Of a stretch of DNA of 64,000 nt, positions 31,895 to 44,536 are shown in pieces. The stretch is from assembly GCA_023105745.1 (NCBI GenBank), contig JALGQZ010000008.1:50458618-50522617 (forward strand). Reading direction: 5' to 3'. Made by a program: the position numbers and the translations under genes. Source of the stretch: Austropuccinia psidii (Eukaryota > Basidiomycota > Pucciniomycetes > Pucciniales > Sphaerophragmiaceae). Under the pieces are notes generated by a model that saw only the letters and a program-made list of their open reading frames with translations, did not search any database and was not told where the DNA came from. Numbering within the stretch: position 1 is the first letter of the stretch; each line of letters begins with the position of its first letter.

Positions 31895-34800
31895 TTACTT
31901 TGTAATATTGGTGTTTCTAGTGTGTCTGAATCTTCTGAGGAGTTTGGTAGCTTCTGGTATATCTTTTTCTTCTAACCATTCATCTTCACAAGTTGGGTCA
32001 CTGTACCTAACAAGGTATTCCCTTACTTTCTTGGTTCTTAATTTCCTTTCTTTAAGAACTTTGGTAATTTTCTTAGCACCAGATGTCTCAATAGGAGGTA
32101 TAACTTGGGGAATCTTATTCCTCAAGGGAAATTTCTCATCATCACTAAATTTATATGGCTTTATCAAGCTCATTGGAAATGTAGGGTGCTTATTGCTAAG
32201 TTCTTCAGATAACTCTACTTCAACAGCATTTTCTCCATGGAGGGCCTTAATCAAAAAAGGTCCTGCAAAGGAGTCTTTTAGCTTTTTACATCCTTTGATG
32301 TTATTGAAGTTAGTGGTGGATACAAGTACTAGGTCCACCACTTGGAAATCTGGAGTTGCATGTGATTTATCCCATTTATCTTTAGCATATGCAAAAGAGT
32401 CCTCCATGCATCTTACTGCATGCTTTCTAGCTTTGTCTAGCATTCCTTTGAAGCTAACAGCTGTGGGATGTATTTCAATTAAGTCTTTCCTCAAGGAATC
32501 TTGGGGTAACTTGGGGTTCCATCCTTTTTCTAGAATAGCAGGAGTCTGATTGGTACTGGCATGGATTGATGTTTTATATGCTAATTCCAGTGCTGGCAAC
32601 AGAGTACACCAATCATGGGTAAATCCATCACAATCTTTTAATTCAAGGCCATATGCACAAAATCTTCTCACCATGTCCTCTAAAGTTTGGATCATTCTTT
32701 CAGCCAGGCCATCAGTTTGTGGGTGGTAGGCTGTAGAAAAAGACAGTTTAGTGCCAAATAATTGGTGAAGATTTGTCCATAGTGCTGAAGTGAATTTGGG
32801 ATCTCTGTCACTGATGATATTTGTAAATATCCCAGTCCATGACACTACTCTATTCCATATCAGAAGAGCTGTATCCATGGCTGTATCATCTTTGTTACAT
32901 GGTAAAAAGATTGGAGTTTTACTGAATCTGTCCACAATTACTAGGCAAGCATTATAGTTCCTGTCACCTCCTGGTGGTAAGCCAGTTACCCAATCCATAT
33001 GGACAATTTCCCAAGGTCTATTTGGTTCTTGGATTTTTATCATATTTCCAAGTCTTTTGCCAGTGGATTTATTTGCCTTTTGGCATCTGTCACAGGTTTT
33101 GCAATACTCTGCAACATATTTCTGCCACATTGGCCACCATATGCAGGTCTTTACTTTCTCTCTTGTTCTGTCTTCAGACAGATGTCCTGAAAAGGGACTA
33201 TCATGGCATTCTTTCAGTACAAGATTGATTAATGACCTGTCTACAACTGTCATGACACATGTGTGCTTGGTTCTGTGGTAAATTATACCATCCAGTAGGT
33301 GAAATCTTCCTTCATCATAAGACTTTCTCCATACTTCATCCAAGGCATGTATTAGAGAGTTGTCTTTACAGTCTTTGTTAAGTAATTGGTATAAGATGCT
33401 ACAATTCTTATCTTGAGTGTAGCTGCTTCTGACTTCTTCAAAGAAGGTGGTGTTCAAGTCTGTAACACTTATTCCTTCTATTGGAATTTGTGGTGAAGCT
33501 TCTTCTGGCACATAAGCAGGATTATCAATATTATTTGGTAATGGCCATCTGCTTAGTCCATCTGCATTCTTATGAATATTCCCATCCTTATGAACAATAG
33601 TCATATTTCCTCTGTATTATTGTATGGCTATTTGCCATCTGAGCATGTTTCTGTTGGGTGTTTTCATGTTTAAAAGTGATTTGACAGCTGTGCAATCTGT
33701 TATCACTTCAAAAACACATCCCTCTAAGAAGTAGTTCAATTTCTCCAAGGCCCAGACAAGGCATAGACATTCCATTTGACTTGCTCCATATCTGGCTTCA
33801 GTTGGTTTGATTTGCCTGGATATGAAACATATGGGTCCTTCTACAGGCTTATCATTTATGATCTGAACTTGGTGAAGTGCAGCACCCAGTCCATCCCCTG
33901 ATGCATCAATATACAGTTTGAAAGGCAATTTAAAGTCTGGCATTAGTAAGAGTGGAGCAGTGGTCAATGCTTCTCTTAGAGACTCAAAAGCTTTGACTCT
34001 GTCAACAGTCATCTCAAACACTGTGTCTTTGTCACACAACTTATAAAGTGGTCTTGCTATGGATGCAAACTCTTTAATGTGTTGCCTGTAATATCCTGCA
34101 AAACCTAAGAATGACTGAATTTCCTTCTTATTCTGAGGCATGGGTTTTAACAATACTTCTGCAACTTTGTTTTTGTCAATTCCAAGGGACAAACCAGATA
34201 CAACATGTCCTAGTGCCTTGAGTTCTTTAAATCCAAAATGACATTTCTTCAAGGATATTTTCATGTTTACTGATTGGATTTTTATCAAAACTCTTGATAA
34301 TCTGTACATGTGCTCCTCCCAAGTCTTTGAACAGATAATAATGTCATCAATGTAAATGATTAACCATCCCTCTGAGAGTTCTTCAGGGAAGATTTTATTC
34401 ATCATTCTTTGGAAGTGTGAAGGTGCATTTTTGATACCAAAGGGCATCCTTAAGTATTCATACACTCCACAATGAACAATAATTCTCAAGTATTTTCTTG
34501 CTCTTGGTGTTACCACATTTTGATGGAATCCTTTAAGGGCATCCATAGTGGTTATATACACTGCTTGAGATATTTGAGTAAGGGCAATTTGGATTTTTGG
34601 TATTGGGTATCTGTCTGGGACAGTGTAAGTGTTCAGAGCTCTAAAGTCCCCAACCATTCTGGATTTTCCATTATGCCACGCCACTATAACTGGTGTAGTT
34701 ATTTCTACTTCCTCATTGTGGCCTACTTTTCTTATTACACCAAGGTCCAGAAGTTCTTTGATATGGATTTCTAGAGCTTCTCTTGATTTTGGACTTGCTG

Positions 34801-37800
34801 GATAAGCAGGTCTTCTTAAGAGTGGTGGATAAGGTCTCTCAATTTTAAGAATGATGTCAACTTCATGACCAATAATTGCTCCTAGAGGTTCTTTGTCTGT
34901 AGCAAATTCTCCTCTGTGGTCATACAAAAGGGAAGAAAGTTCATTTTCTTGTTTATCAGTCAGATGAAACCTTATTTCAGCCTCATTTAACTGTTCAGAC
35001 TTTAATTTCTCTAACTCTAAGTTGACTGGTGATACTTTGTTTACTGTAGTTTGTCTTTTAAATGGTAAAAAGGCAAATTTCTGGCGCTTATTGTCCCCAA
35101 TTGTAAAGTATCTGTCTTTGTTATTATGTAAATCTATCCCATACATTATTAAATAGTCATTTCCCAATATAAAATGGGTACTAGAGCAATTTTCCATAAC
35201 AACAAATTCAACTGTGATCCTTAAATTCCCATTTATGTGTGGGAATATGACATTGGTCTCAAAGATTCCTAATGCTTTCATTGGGTTACTTGCACTGTTG
35301 AATTTTATACCATCCATTGGTAACAATTGGTCTTCAAAATTCGGTACACAAGTCTTAAGAAAGGATTTTCCAATACAAGAGCAGAAGGCTCCTGGGTCAA
35401 GCAAAAGTTTGGTGGGCTTGTTGTCAATCACCACTTCTGTTATACAGGAGTTACCAGCTGTATAACCTTTTCCTCTGTTTGGTTTTGTCTTCATAAGTTG
35501 TGCATCTTGAACTTTTGATAAATCAACTTGACCATTGCTCAATTGTGGCAAGTGGGAATAAGATTCCATGATGTCAAAAGTGGCATTGATATTTTCTATA
35601 TCTTTTGAAGATTCAGAAAATATGGATGACTTATCATCTGAATTGTCTTCAATTATGTCTTCTTTTTCAGCATCTGGTCCCTTTTCAATGTCAATTTCAT
35701 TGATTTTCCCCCTTTTTGGACATGTATTGGCTAAATGGGTGGTGCTTTGGCAAATATGGCATTTTCTGACTGTATCTGCAGATTTATATTTAATATTACT
35801 AGAATTTTCTTTGGGGTTTTTGTCCACAGAATCTTTCCAAGGTGTATTAAACCTTGTTTTGAGATTCACCCTACTAGAACCAATTTTGGTTCTGGTGGTT
35901 ACTTCTTCTAGTATATTGATAATATCCTCTGCTGAAGATTGTTCAGTAGTCCTGCTTTTGACAGCATGCTCTAAGTCACCTCCACATTGTTTCAGAATTT
36001 TTCTATGGATCATAAATTCTGACATGTCAGGATATAATGCTGTTAATCTGTCCTTTTGTTGGCAAAACCATGGTAAAGCTTTGTCTTTATCAGCATTAAA
36101 TTTGGCAGATTCAAAGGCTGTTTCAACTTTAAACCTCCAAGCATCATTTTCCCATTTGTTGATGATTTGGGTTTTCCACCAAGTCCAACTCTGGTGTCCA
36201 TGTGCTTGTCTTATTTTGATGTACCATCTGTGAGCTGATCTGGTAAACAAGGTGTTAAACCTGGCTGTTACCAATCTGTCTGGTAATTCAAAATCCTCTT
36301 TGATCATGTCAATACCTCTAATGAATTCCATATGGACATACTCTCCTTCACCACTGAAGTGAGGCCATTCTTTAAGTTTTGGAACTTCTTTCAAGAGTGC
36401 TTGGCCCATTGATGGTTCCAAGTTATGAAAAGAAGTGGATAATTCATTTTTTAATTGTGAATTATTAGGATCCAATACTTGTGGATTTGGAATTCTTGTG
36501 CCCTCATTTTGATTTAGAGGTGTAGACATTCTTGGTAAGGTGTTCAGTATTTGTTCAATGTCATTCATTTTACTGTTGCTACACCTTTGGGAATTTCTGT
36601 ATTCATGTTGGAAGCTTTGTATTAAATTTATTACTTCAATTTTATACATGTCTTCTTTATGTGTCAGTTCTTGCCATAACTCTGTCTGTCTTGTATTATC
36701 AGCAGTGACTTGATTCAATTTCATTGATAATTTTGATACTTCTTCTTGTGAAGCATCAAAACACTTTTTCAAGGCAATGGTATATGTCTTTACTTCAGTA
36801 AATGAATTTGAAATGTCATCAAGGAATTTCTTGCTATCTGTTTTGATAATATTTATGGCTTGTTTAATTCTTGTTTCAATTATGTCATCAATATTGAATT
36901 TAGAATATTTATCTGTTAATTCTTTAATAATGGAAGATTGTTCATTTATTTTATTGTTAGAAGAATTATCATTATTGGAATTTTTAATTGTTCTTAAAAC
37001 TTTTTCAAAACACATAAGTGTTTCATTAATTTGGCACAGACTCAGGTTGTTTGTTTTAATGTTGTTACAAATGGTTTCATTTTTATCAGAAAGATGTTTT
37101 TTCACGTCATTTATAGCATTATACAACTCTGGGATGGAATCAAATATGTCAGAAATCATTTCTGGAATCTTAATCTGGCTTCCTCCTTCTTCTGTAATTC
37201 CATCATGGTTCTGGCCATCTGAAATACATTTTCCATGGCATCCTGCTGAATCTTTGGGATTCTGTAGCCCTGGCTGTAAGGTTTTGGGGCTGGTGCCTTC
37301 CCTTTGCCCTTGTTTGGAGTTTGTGGCTGCTTTTTCACGTTGGAAGTGCTGCTGCTGGCCACTGGGGCTGTTTTTGGCACTGGTTTGGGTGGTGGAGGGT
37401 TGTTTTTCCTCCATTCTAGTGTCAAAAGCATCATGTTTTTCTTCTCCATCAATGGATGCCATCCATTGAGCAATTTGCAAGTGTTGGGATGGCCCAACAA
37501 TTTTCTTACTGTCAGGTAAGAATTCATGCAATTCTTCCACAGGTCTGCAAGGATCTGGTACTCCTGGAATTGAAGTGCATTGTTGTATGCACTGTGGCTG
37601 GCTTTGTATATCGCCACAGAGGCTTGTTGTGGCAGTGTCAGCTCTTTTTGAAGGTAAAATAGTATTATCAGCTTCAGAATGACCCAATTTAGTTGTTTGG
37701 AAGTCATCAACTGACCCTTTTCCTTCTGTACCTGGTTGGCTTCTGCCATAATCACGTCTATTACCTTTTTGGGAGCTGCTTGAGGGGTTGTAGCTGGCTC

Positions 37801-37819
37801 CTGACCTGGTTGAAGGCAT
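31895..37819 (-). pseudogene. F gag-pol polyprotein, one nonsense codon (about 1975 codons)
   Basis: The start ATG at 37817-37819 gives [11 protein letters not shown]. Gag core precedes a zinc knuckle [14 protein letters not shown] (residues about 687-700). Then come protease LLLDPGAFC (catalytic Asp about 808, with DPGA in place of DSGA), reverse transcriptase YIDD (about 1156-1159), RNase H ([10 protein letters not shown], about 1305), integrase zinc finger ([15 protein letters not shown]), integrase core ([23 protein letters not shown]) and a basic chromo-like end ([18 protein letters not shown]). Gag and pol share one phase, unlike lineage 2. A single TAA (33617-33619), in place of the GAA seen in A1, separates residues 1400 and 1402. 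All other catalytic residues I checked are present. Confidence 0.95.
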
Positions 37820-38295
37820 AATTATGGTTAAAAAAGGCTTAAAAAAGTATTTTTACGTCAAAAACTTACTATTGGCCAAAAATATTTAGCTTTCTGAAGG
37901 GTATTACTTATGTCCAAGTTAATCAATTCAGAAGATATTGGTTCAGGCTGGTTATTTGGGGTCACAATAACAGAACTATTATGATCAGAATTGACAGTAC
38001 TGGCAGGGATAATGCTGGTTACTGTTGAGGCTGTTTCAATGTTTTCTTGTCTTACCACGTTGTCAGACACTAAAATTAATAAAAAAGCCAATTAATTAAG
38101 TAAAAAAAAGGTTATTTCAAAAAAGAAATAAAAATATAAGCCTCACTTATAATATGAAAAAAGTTATTTTTTTTATGGATTTTTTGAATTATAAGTATTT
38201 TTTATATGTTTTTAAATTTTTCAATATAAAAAAAAAGATTTAAAAAGAGTAAAAAAAATATGTCACAGGTAAAATATCACGGCTGGGCCCCCAAA
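37820..38295 (-). other. F 5' leader with primer-type motif
   Basis: Directly inside the LTR the minus strand reads TTTGGGGGCCCAGCCGTG. A 77-codon open frame (37858-38091, no known domain) precedes gag. I could not tie it to gag by a phase-consistent splice, so it is not called a gene. Confidence 0.5.
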
Positions 38296-40137
38296 TGTAA
38301 GGTGTGGATATGAAACTTTGATTAAAAATCAAGTACTTTTCCTGTCCTCAAAATTTGTATAAGGTAAAATTCAGTTAAAAATAGTATGAAATATTATTTT
38401 TAAGAGAAAACACGCCAATTTTATTGTTTATAACTTTATTAGTATAAAACAATAATATTATAAAAATTTATTGTTTTACCAACAATAAAAATTTATCCAA
38501 AAAAATACTCTACAAGAGATATTTTAAGGCTACAAAAGAAATTTCTTCGAGAGCAATTTCAATTGGAATTAATTGAGCAAAGAACTGCAAGCAATTAATT
38601 AAAGAACAGAGTCTTTAAAAAGAATATTAAAGAGAAAACACGCCCAAAAGTGACCAGAGTGAATTTGGAAACAAAGTGACAAAGTTTACAGTGATGAAAG
38701 ATGCTTTAATTCACTTTTGGGGAGGTTCAGGGGTAAAAATGATTATAAGAGTTACAAACAATGATTATAATGATTTTTTCACGTGGTTAAAAGGATTAAA
38801 ATGATTTAAAAATGGTGGTTGGAATCTTTGATTGATTGGTTTAACAGTGTTTAAACTAATTAATAAAAGGAAAAGATTCTAACATGAAGAGAAAAGTGGG
38901 GCAAAGAAGACATTCTTTTATAGCCATCAATTCTCTTACTCCAAAAGTAAAATTTACTCTTGTCAGTCGTGAAAAACAGTCTGACAACAGAAAAGCCAAT
39001 TATGGCATCATTGAACCCTGGTTTAGGCCAAAAAAGGGCTGGTTTAAGCCATTTTTAGCCATGTTTAGCCATTTTAGACCCTTAAATCAGCCATTACTAT
39101 AGCAATACCAGGCCTAGAGCCTTCAAAACACGTCAGAATGTGTGTAAGAGGCGTAGAAACCAGTTAAAACTGATTTTACTATGGTTGTTTTATCTTAAGG
39201 GTAGTTTTACCTTCTTGGCAACAGTTAAAACTACCCCAGTTGGTATCAAAACCTCATCATCAATTGAGTCCACAGACCCTGTAACTTAATTCCAGGCCAA
39301 AAGTGATGAACTTTTGCGTGAATTTTGACATCCCACGCCTGTCAGCAAGGATTTTGGGGGTCTAGCTCTCCCTTAGAGCTGGAGTTCCTTTTCCCCCCCA
39401 AATTTAATCTTTCCAATTTATTTTTCCTTTAATTCCTCATCATGTATTATATTTATAATTTACATATGTAATTCAATTCAATTGTACAGTAAAATACAGT
39501 AATAATTGACACCTCATATGTAAATCAAAGTTCACTTATGTAATACACGCGCACATTTTGACATTTCAATTGAATTCAATTGAAAATACTTCAATTCCTC
39601 ATAACTTCTAAACTAAACACAACACCTCAATTTCAACACAAAAATTGATGGTTAACACCACATGTGGTGTGAATTAAATTAAGGTTTTGAGGATTTTCAA
39701 CTTTTGTATTGAAAATACTAAAAACTTAATTTAAGCTTATTTAGAGTTGAGTTACAAGAATTTCACTCAGAGGTGACCCCACCTGATTTTTTATGAGGAA
39801 TCCAATGGTGAAATAATTTTTATATGTTTATTCATTGGATAAAAAGTTATAATAATTTTTCTTTAACTTTTTTCCAAATTTATTTATTTTTTCACAATTT
39901 TGTTAAAATTTCATTTTTACTTAATTTTTTCAAGTATAAATGTAATTTTATACTTACAAAATTTAATGTATTTTTATTTTTAAATTGTAATTAATTTTTT
40001 TATTTTTAATATAATTTTATATTTATATTTTTGATTTTTATTTTAATAATATAAATAAATTTATTTTATTTATATTGATATATTATTTTTTATATTTGTG
40101 GTCTTTTGGGTATATGAAATTACCTCTAAGGCTCACA
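38296..40137 (-). repeat. F 5' LTR (1842 bp)
   Basis: In plus orientation it starts TGTAAGGTGTGGATATGAAA and ends AAGGCTCACA. Partner of 30030-31871. The 3'-most 250 bases are almost pure A+T. Confidence 0.95.
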
Positions 40138-40518
40138 AAAGAAATGAATAAAAATAACTTTTTTCATTGGTTTTTAATATTTTTTAATATTTTTTATGTT
40201 TTTATTTGTAAAGAATAAAATAAAAATTAATATGATTCTTTTATGAAATTAATTTAAAATATAAAATTATTTTTAATTTATAAATATCTTTTTTGATCAC
40301 TATGGTCACTCAAACAAATTTCTTGCAAGTCTAAGGATGTGAAAAACCATGTGTATGACAGTACATTTGCTTTCCAAATGCCTCAATAGCTTTTAAAATC
40401 AATAAATATAAAATTATTATATAATTTTATGTTTACAATTATAATTTATTATTGGATAAACCCAATTAGAATCTTTTTAAAGGTCTTTTAGAGTAAATAG
40501 CATGCCCAGGCCCCCAAA
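40138..40518 (-). other. E 5' leader remnant
   Basis: AT-rich, no gene. The end next to the LTR reads, on the minus strand, TTTGGGGGCCTGGGCATG, the same motif as in F and A2. Confidence 0.6.
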
Positions 40519-41883
40519 TGTAGGGTTTGGCTATGAAACAATAAGTAAAAATTACTAATATTTTACTTATTTTACTATTAATGTCCTTATAAATAAAGAA
40601 TTATTATAATTATGGCATAAAAATAATTATATTATTAAATAAATATAATAATATAATTTATATTAAAAAAACAATACAATAAATAAATATATCAATATAA
40701 GATAATTAATATATTTAAAAGCACTTTATTATTGTTACCAACAAATAATAAAGACCCAAAAAGTTGTTTTTTATTAATAAAAAGCAATTAATAACAATAA
40801 TATTACTAATATTAAGGCTATAAATTAATATAAGTACTATTTATATTAATGAAAAAATTATTAAAGTAATAATAAAGAGAAGATTATTATAATAAGAAGA
40901 AATAACCTACTGTTAATACTTAATATAGTAATTTTGAATGATTTTACACCAAAAATAGAAATATAACTTTATTTAATTTGTATTTACAATAAAAATTAAG
41001 AGAAATTACAATTTATCTTGATTTTACATGGATTTGAGGTTTTTAAGAGAAACTTAAACAAAACAATTAATTAATTGAAGTAATCAGGTCAATAATTATG
41101 ATTATAATAAAGATGATCTTTTGTCTTTAATAATATAAGAGTTTTATATATAAATAATAAAGAAATTACCTTTTTGCTTAAATTATTTAATGTTTTGTAA
41201 GTGTCTGGGGGGATAATAGAGTAAAAAGAGCTCTATTTATAGTAAATACCTCCCTTCTAGAGTCCAGCAGGCTTCTAGTAGACGTGTACGGATGCTTTCT
41301 ACTAGAATTGATCAATATTTTAAGGTTTAGTGATGATTACATGATCAAACCATCTTACCTCATTATTAAGTGATTCTTTAGGGTTATCACTGTAGCTTTA
41401 AGTTTGATGATGTCATAGTATGTTTCAGGAGATATTATCTAAAAACCATGAATATATGTGTTGACCAAAAAAGTGTATATATTCAGCTTAATTCCTTAAG
41501 TATTGACTTTAGAGATTAGCTTTATAATTGTTTTATATGGAGAGCTTTTTGCAGAATTAAATGGTACAATTCATCTCACATGTGTTTTCATTGGTTTCTG
41601 AAATAAGTGAGGTTTTGTACCTTTTTTAAGGTATTATTACTTATACTTCAGTAATTATTGACTTCTCAGATATGCCATAAAAGTGACGTATGTGTATTTT
41701 ACCATGAGGAATCTGATGGTTTTATTTATTTCAAATGTTTATTCATTATATTCTGAGCTAATTTAGATATTGTGATTATTTATGGTATTTTACTAATTTT
41801 TGAGATAATTATCATAAGTATAATTATTACAGAAATTTTGTTGTGACCTTTTTGGATAGGTGGTCATATCTCAAAGGCTCACA
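40519..41883 (-). repeat. E 5' LTR, internally deleted (1365 bp)
   Basis: It matches 27622-29605 on both sides of a 584-bp gap. The join lies in GATGTCATAG/TATGTTTCAG at about 41418. Because the fragment at 51636 keeps the missing part, the short form is derived. Confidence 0.88.
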
Positions 41884-43760
41884 ATTCCATTTGACAGCCA
41901 AAATCTTATTACAGCAGGGTTCAAATATGAGATTCATGAGAAGGAACTCCCTGCAATAGTCTGGGCTCTCAAGCACTGGAGGGCTTTCTCCTTTCCCTTT
42001 CTTCATCTTTTGAAGTTCTCACCGATCACTCTTCACTTCAATACTTAATGTCTTCAAAAGCCCTTAATTTCTGTAAATCCCGCTGGGCTGAATTCCTCTC
42101 TGAATTTCACTTCTATATCACTTACCGCCCTGGCTGCCTAGCTACTCTTCCTGACACTTTATCACGTCGGGACAACGTTTATCCGGAGAGGGGGGAGGAT
42201 TTCATCAGGAAGAATACAATGAACTTACAACAGCTCATCACACAGGATGGAGTCCAAGGTTCAAGATATTTTGCAGTTAAGGTGGAATGTTTGTCAAATT
42301 TGATTGATTCAATTCAGAAGGCTCTATGGAAAGATTCTCAGTACAGAAATATCCTTCAAGAATTGGGTAAAGGTAAATCTGTCCAAGATTATTCTCTTGA
42401 TTCCTCTTCCCAACTTCTCTTATTCAAAGATTGGGTGGTGGTCCCAAATGACCCCACAATTCAACTCAGCATCCTTCAAAAGGGTCATGGCTCTCCTCTA
42501 TCTGGACACCCTGGCCAAGAGAAGACTCTCAAACTTGTCCAGCGTGATTTTCACTGGTCCAGAATGACTCAATTAATCAAGGATTATGTCTCATCCTGTC
42601 AACCGTGTTCAAGAAACAAGAATATTCATCACAAGAAGTTTGGACTACTCAAACCTCTTCCAATTCCAAATGGTCCTTGGATTTGTCTTTCAATGGACTT
42701 TATCACTCAGCTTACACTGTCCGATTCTTTCGATTCAATTCTGGTCATAGTGGACAGGTTCTCAAAAATGGTGGTTTTTATTCCCTCAATTTCTTCAATC
42801 ACTTCACTGGATTTGGCCCATTTATTCATCAAGAATATCTTTTCAAAGCATGGCCTTCCTTCAAGCATTTTCAGTGAGAGTTTCACTTTTTGTTTCCTCC
42901 TTTTGGACCAATCTTTGTCAGAAGCTCAAGATTTCAAGAGATCTGTCAACTGCTTATCACCCAGCAACTGATGGACAGGCAGAGAGGGTAAGTCAGATAC
43001 TATAACAGTACCTTTGCATTTATGTCAGTTATCATCAAGATGATTGGAACACCTGGCTCCCTCTGGCTGAATTTTCCTACAATAACTCTGATCACTCTTC
43101 AACAAAACAATCACCATTTGTTACTGTTTATGGAAGAGATCCACAATTTGACTCAGTTCACATTACTCAAGACACTCCTGCTGGAAAGATATCAATGAAA
43201 ATCAAATCAGTACCACAAGATGTCAAGAGAGAACTTGAAGTTGCCATAAACAGGTTTAGGAGGTATGCAGATAAAAGTAGAGCAAGTCCACCTGTTTTCA
43301 ATCCTGGTGACATGGTATGGCTTTCTTCCAAGAACATCACATCAACAAGACCTACCAAAAAGCTGTGTGAAAGATGGTTGGGTCCTTTACCAATCTTGAA
43401 GAAAATCAGTACTCATGCTTATCACCTCAAGCTTCCATCTCAATGGAAATCCATCCATCCAGTCTTCCATATTTTCCTCCTTGAACCAGTCAAGATATCA
43501 AAAATCCCAAAACAGTATCAAGAGCCTCCTCCTCCAATCATCATTGAAGTAAAATAGGATTGGTAAGCCTCTCAAATATTGGATACAAAGCTCAAGAGAA
43601 GAAAATTATGGTATCTGGTGGAATGGAAAGGTCCCAGTCAAGACCCAGAAAGATCCACTTGGTAACAAGCCAAAAACCTCAAGAATTTCCCTGAACTTGT
43701 CAAGGATTTCCATTCTTCATATCCTGACAAGCCAGGCCCCAATTCTTCAAGACCTTGATT
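41884..43760 (+). pseudogene. B2 pol, RNase H to chromodomain
   Basis: It continues from the E insertion site: RNase H (ITLHFNT region, YRPGCLATLPDTLSRRDN), integrase zinc finger (HGSPLSGH, CQPC), core MDFITQLT, then a frameshift near 42870 that destroys the SIVSD block. Further blocks: ATDGQAERVSQ, then TPAGKISMKIKSV, and a decayed chromodomain (WYLVEW read near 43608 as WYLVEWKGPS). Stops near 43000, 43555 and 43665. It ends at TGA 43757-43759. Confidence 0.88.
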
Positions 43761-43763
43761 TTT

Positions 43764-44147
43764 ATGGTGTGTGGTGGGGAGAGGAATTACCAAAAGTAAG
43801 TCCCACTCCCACTATGCACCTTTAGGGGTATTCTACTCTTTTGTGTTGTAAGCATCACCTTGGCCACTCTGTGAGCACTCTGCAATTTTGGACACAGATT
43901 TTTGGCCCGGCTTTCAACATCAAATTCTAATCTATGGCCATTTCCACTTGGGGAAATGGACCATTCTTCTTATTAATTGTTTTTTCCAAGTCATTACTTT
44001 TCACTACACTATTTCATCAATCTTCTTTAATTTATGTCACTGGCAGGAGTGGTAACTATCAAAAGTACATTCCTCTCCTGGTGTGCATTTCCCTGAGGGG
44101 TCTACAATATTTCAAAAAATCACCTTGGCCACTCTGTGAGCACCTGG
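43764..44147 (+). repeat. B2 duplicated noncoding module after pol
   Basis: Repeats at 43764-43886 and 44038-44147 share GTGGGGAG, CAAAAGTA, TGCA and CACCTTGGCCACTCTGTGAG. The polypurine tract CAAGGTAGGTGGTAC (44522-44536) follows after a T-rich stretch. Confidence 0.78.
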
Positions 44148-44536
44148 CATCAAATCTTGTTTTCCAGGTCCTTGGCGATTTCAAATCAACTGTCAATATC
44201 CGTGGTGAAGATTTGAATCCCCCTCAAGATTCTCTTTTCTTTTATTTTTCATTTTTTCTTATTTTCAAGTTTCTTTGTTATCTTTCTTTCTTTATATTTT
44301 TCGTCAAAATTTCCTTTCTTATAATTCTTAATGCCCAAATCTTTATGCCAATTCAATTTTCCAAAACTCCCAAAGCCAGATGTCAAGAGAAGACCAAGTC
44401 AACCTCTTACCAGTCTGAAAATTCTTTTCAAGATTCAATACCTCTGGGATCCCTATGTCCAATCAATCTTAACAGCCTCAACAGGCTTGTACCTTATCTT
44501 GGTGCTCTGGAGCTCACCATTCAAGGTAGGTGGTAC

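Larger units (their letters stand above)
30030..40137 (-). mobile_element. F: nearly intact lineage-1 Gypsy element nested in E
   Basis: Two LTRs of 1842 bp each (30030-31871, 38296-40137) differ at only about 20 positions by eye. Target duplication is GAAGA/AAAGA (30025-30029, 40138-40142). Internal order in element sense: TGGGGGCC primer-type motif, short leader, one fused gag-pol frame with a single stop codon, polypurine tract AGGGGGAGGGAA, LTR. It is the youngest and best preserved element in the window. Confidence 0.95.
27622..41883 (-). mobile_element. E: internally deleted lineage-1 element containing F
   Basis: The LTRs are 27622-29605 and 40519-41883. Target duplication is ATTTC (27617-27621) against ATTCC (41884-41888); B has ATTGC at this site, so each copy has changed at the same base. 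Without F only about 805 bp lie between the LTRs: the 3' end of pol plus polypurine tract (29606-30029) and a leader with the TGGGGGCC motif (40138-40518). Gag and most of pol were therefore lost before F inserted. Confidence 0.85.

Noticed and set aside
31809..37469. Hydrophobic plus-strand frames (for example 31809-32549, 35568-36233, 36777-37469) that look like membrane proteins
   Set aside because: They are antisense shadows of the F gag-pol frame, and similar shadows occur opposite A2 pol.
37858..38091. Leader frame in F as an upstream exon spliced to gag through the GTAAGT after it
   Set aside because: Joining GTAAGT to the ACCAG acceptor at the gag start puts gag out of phase, and the A2 leader fails the same test.
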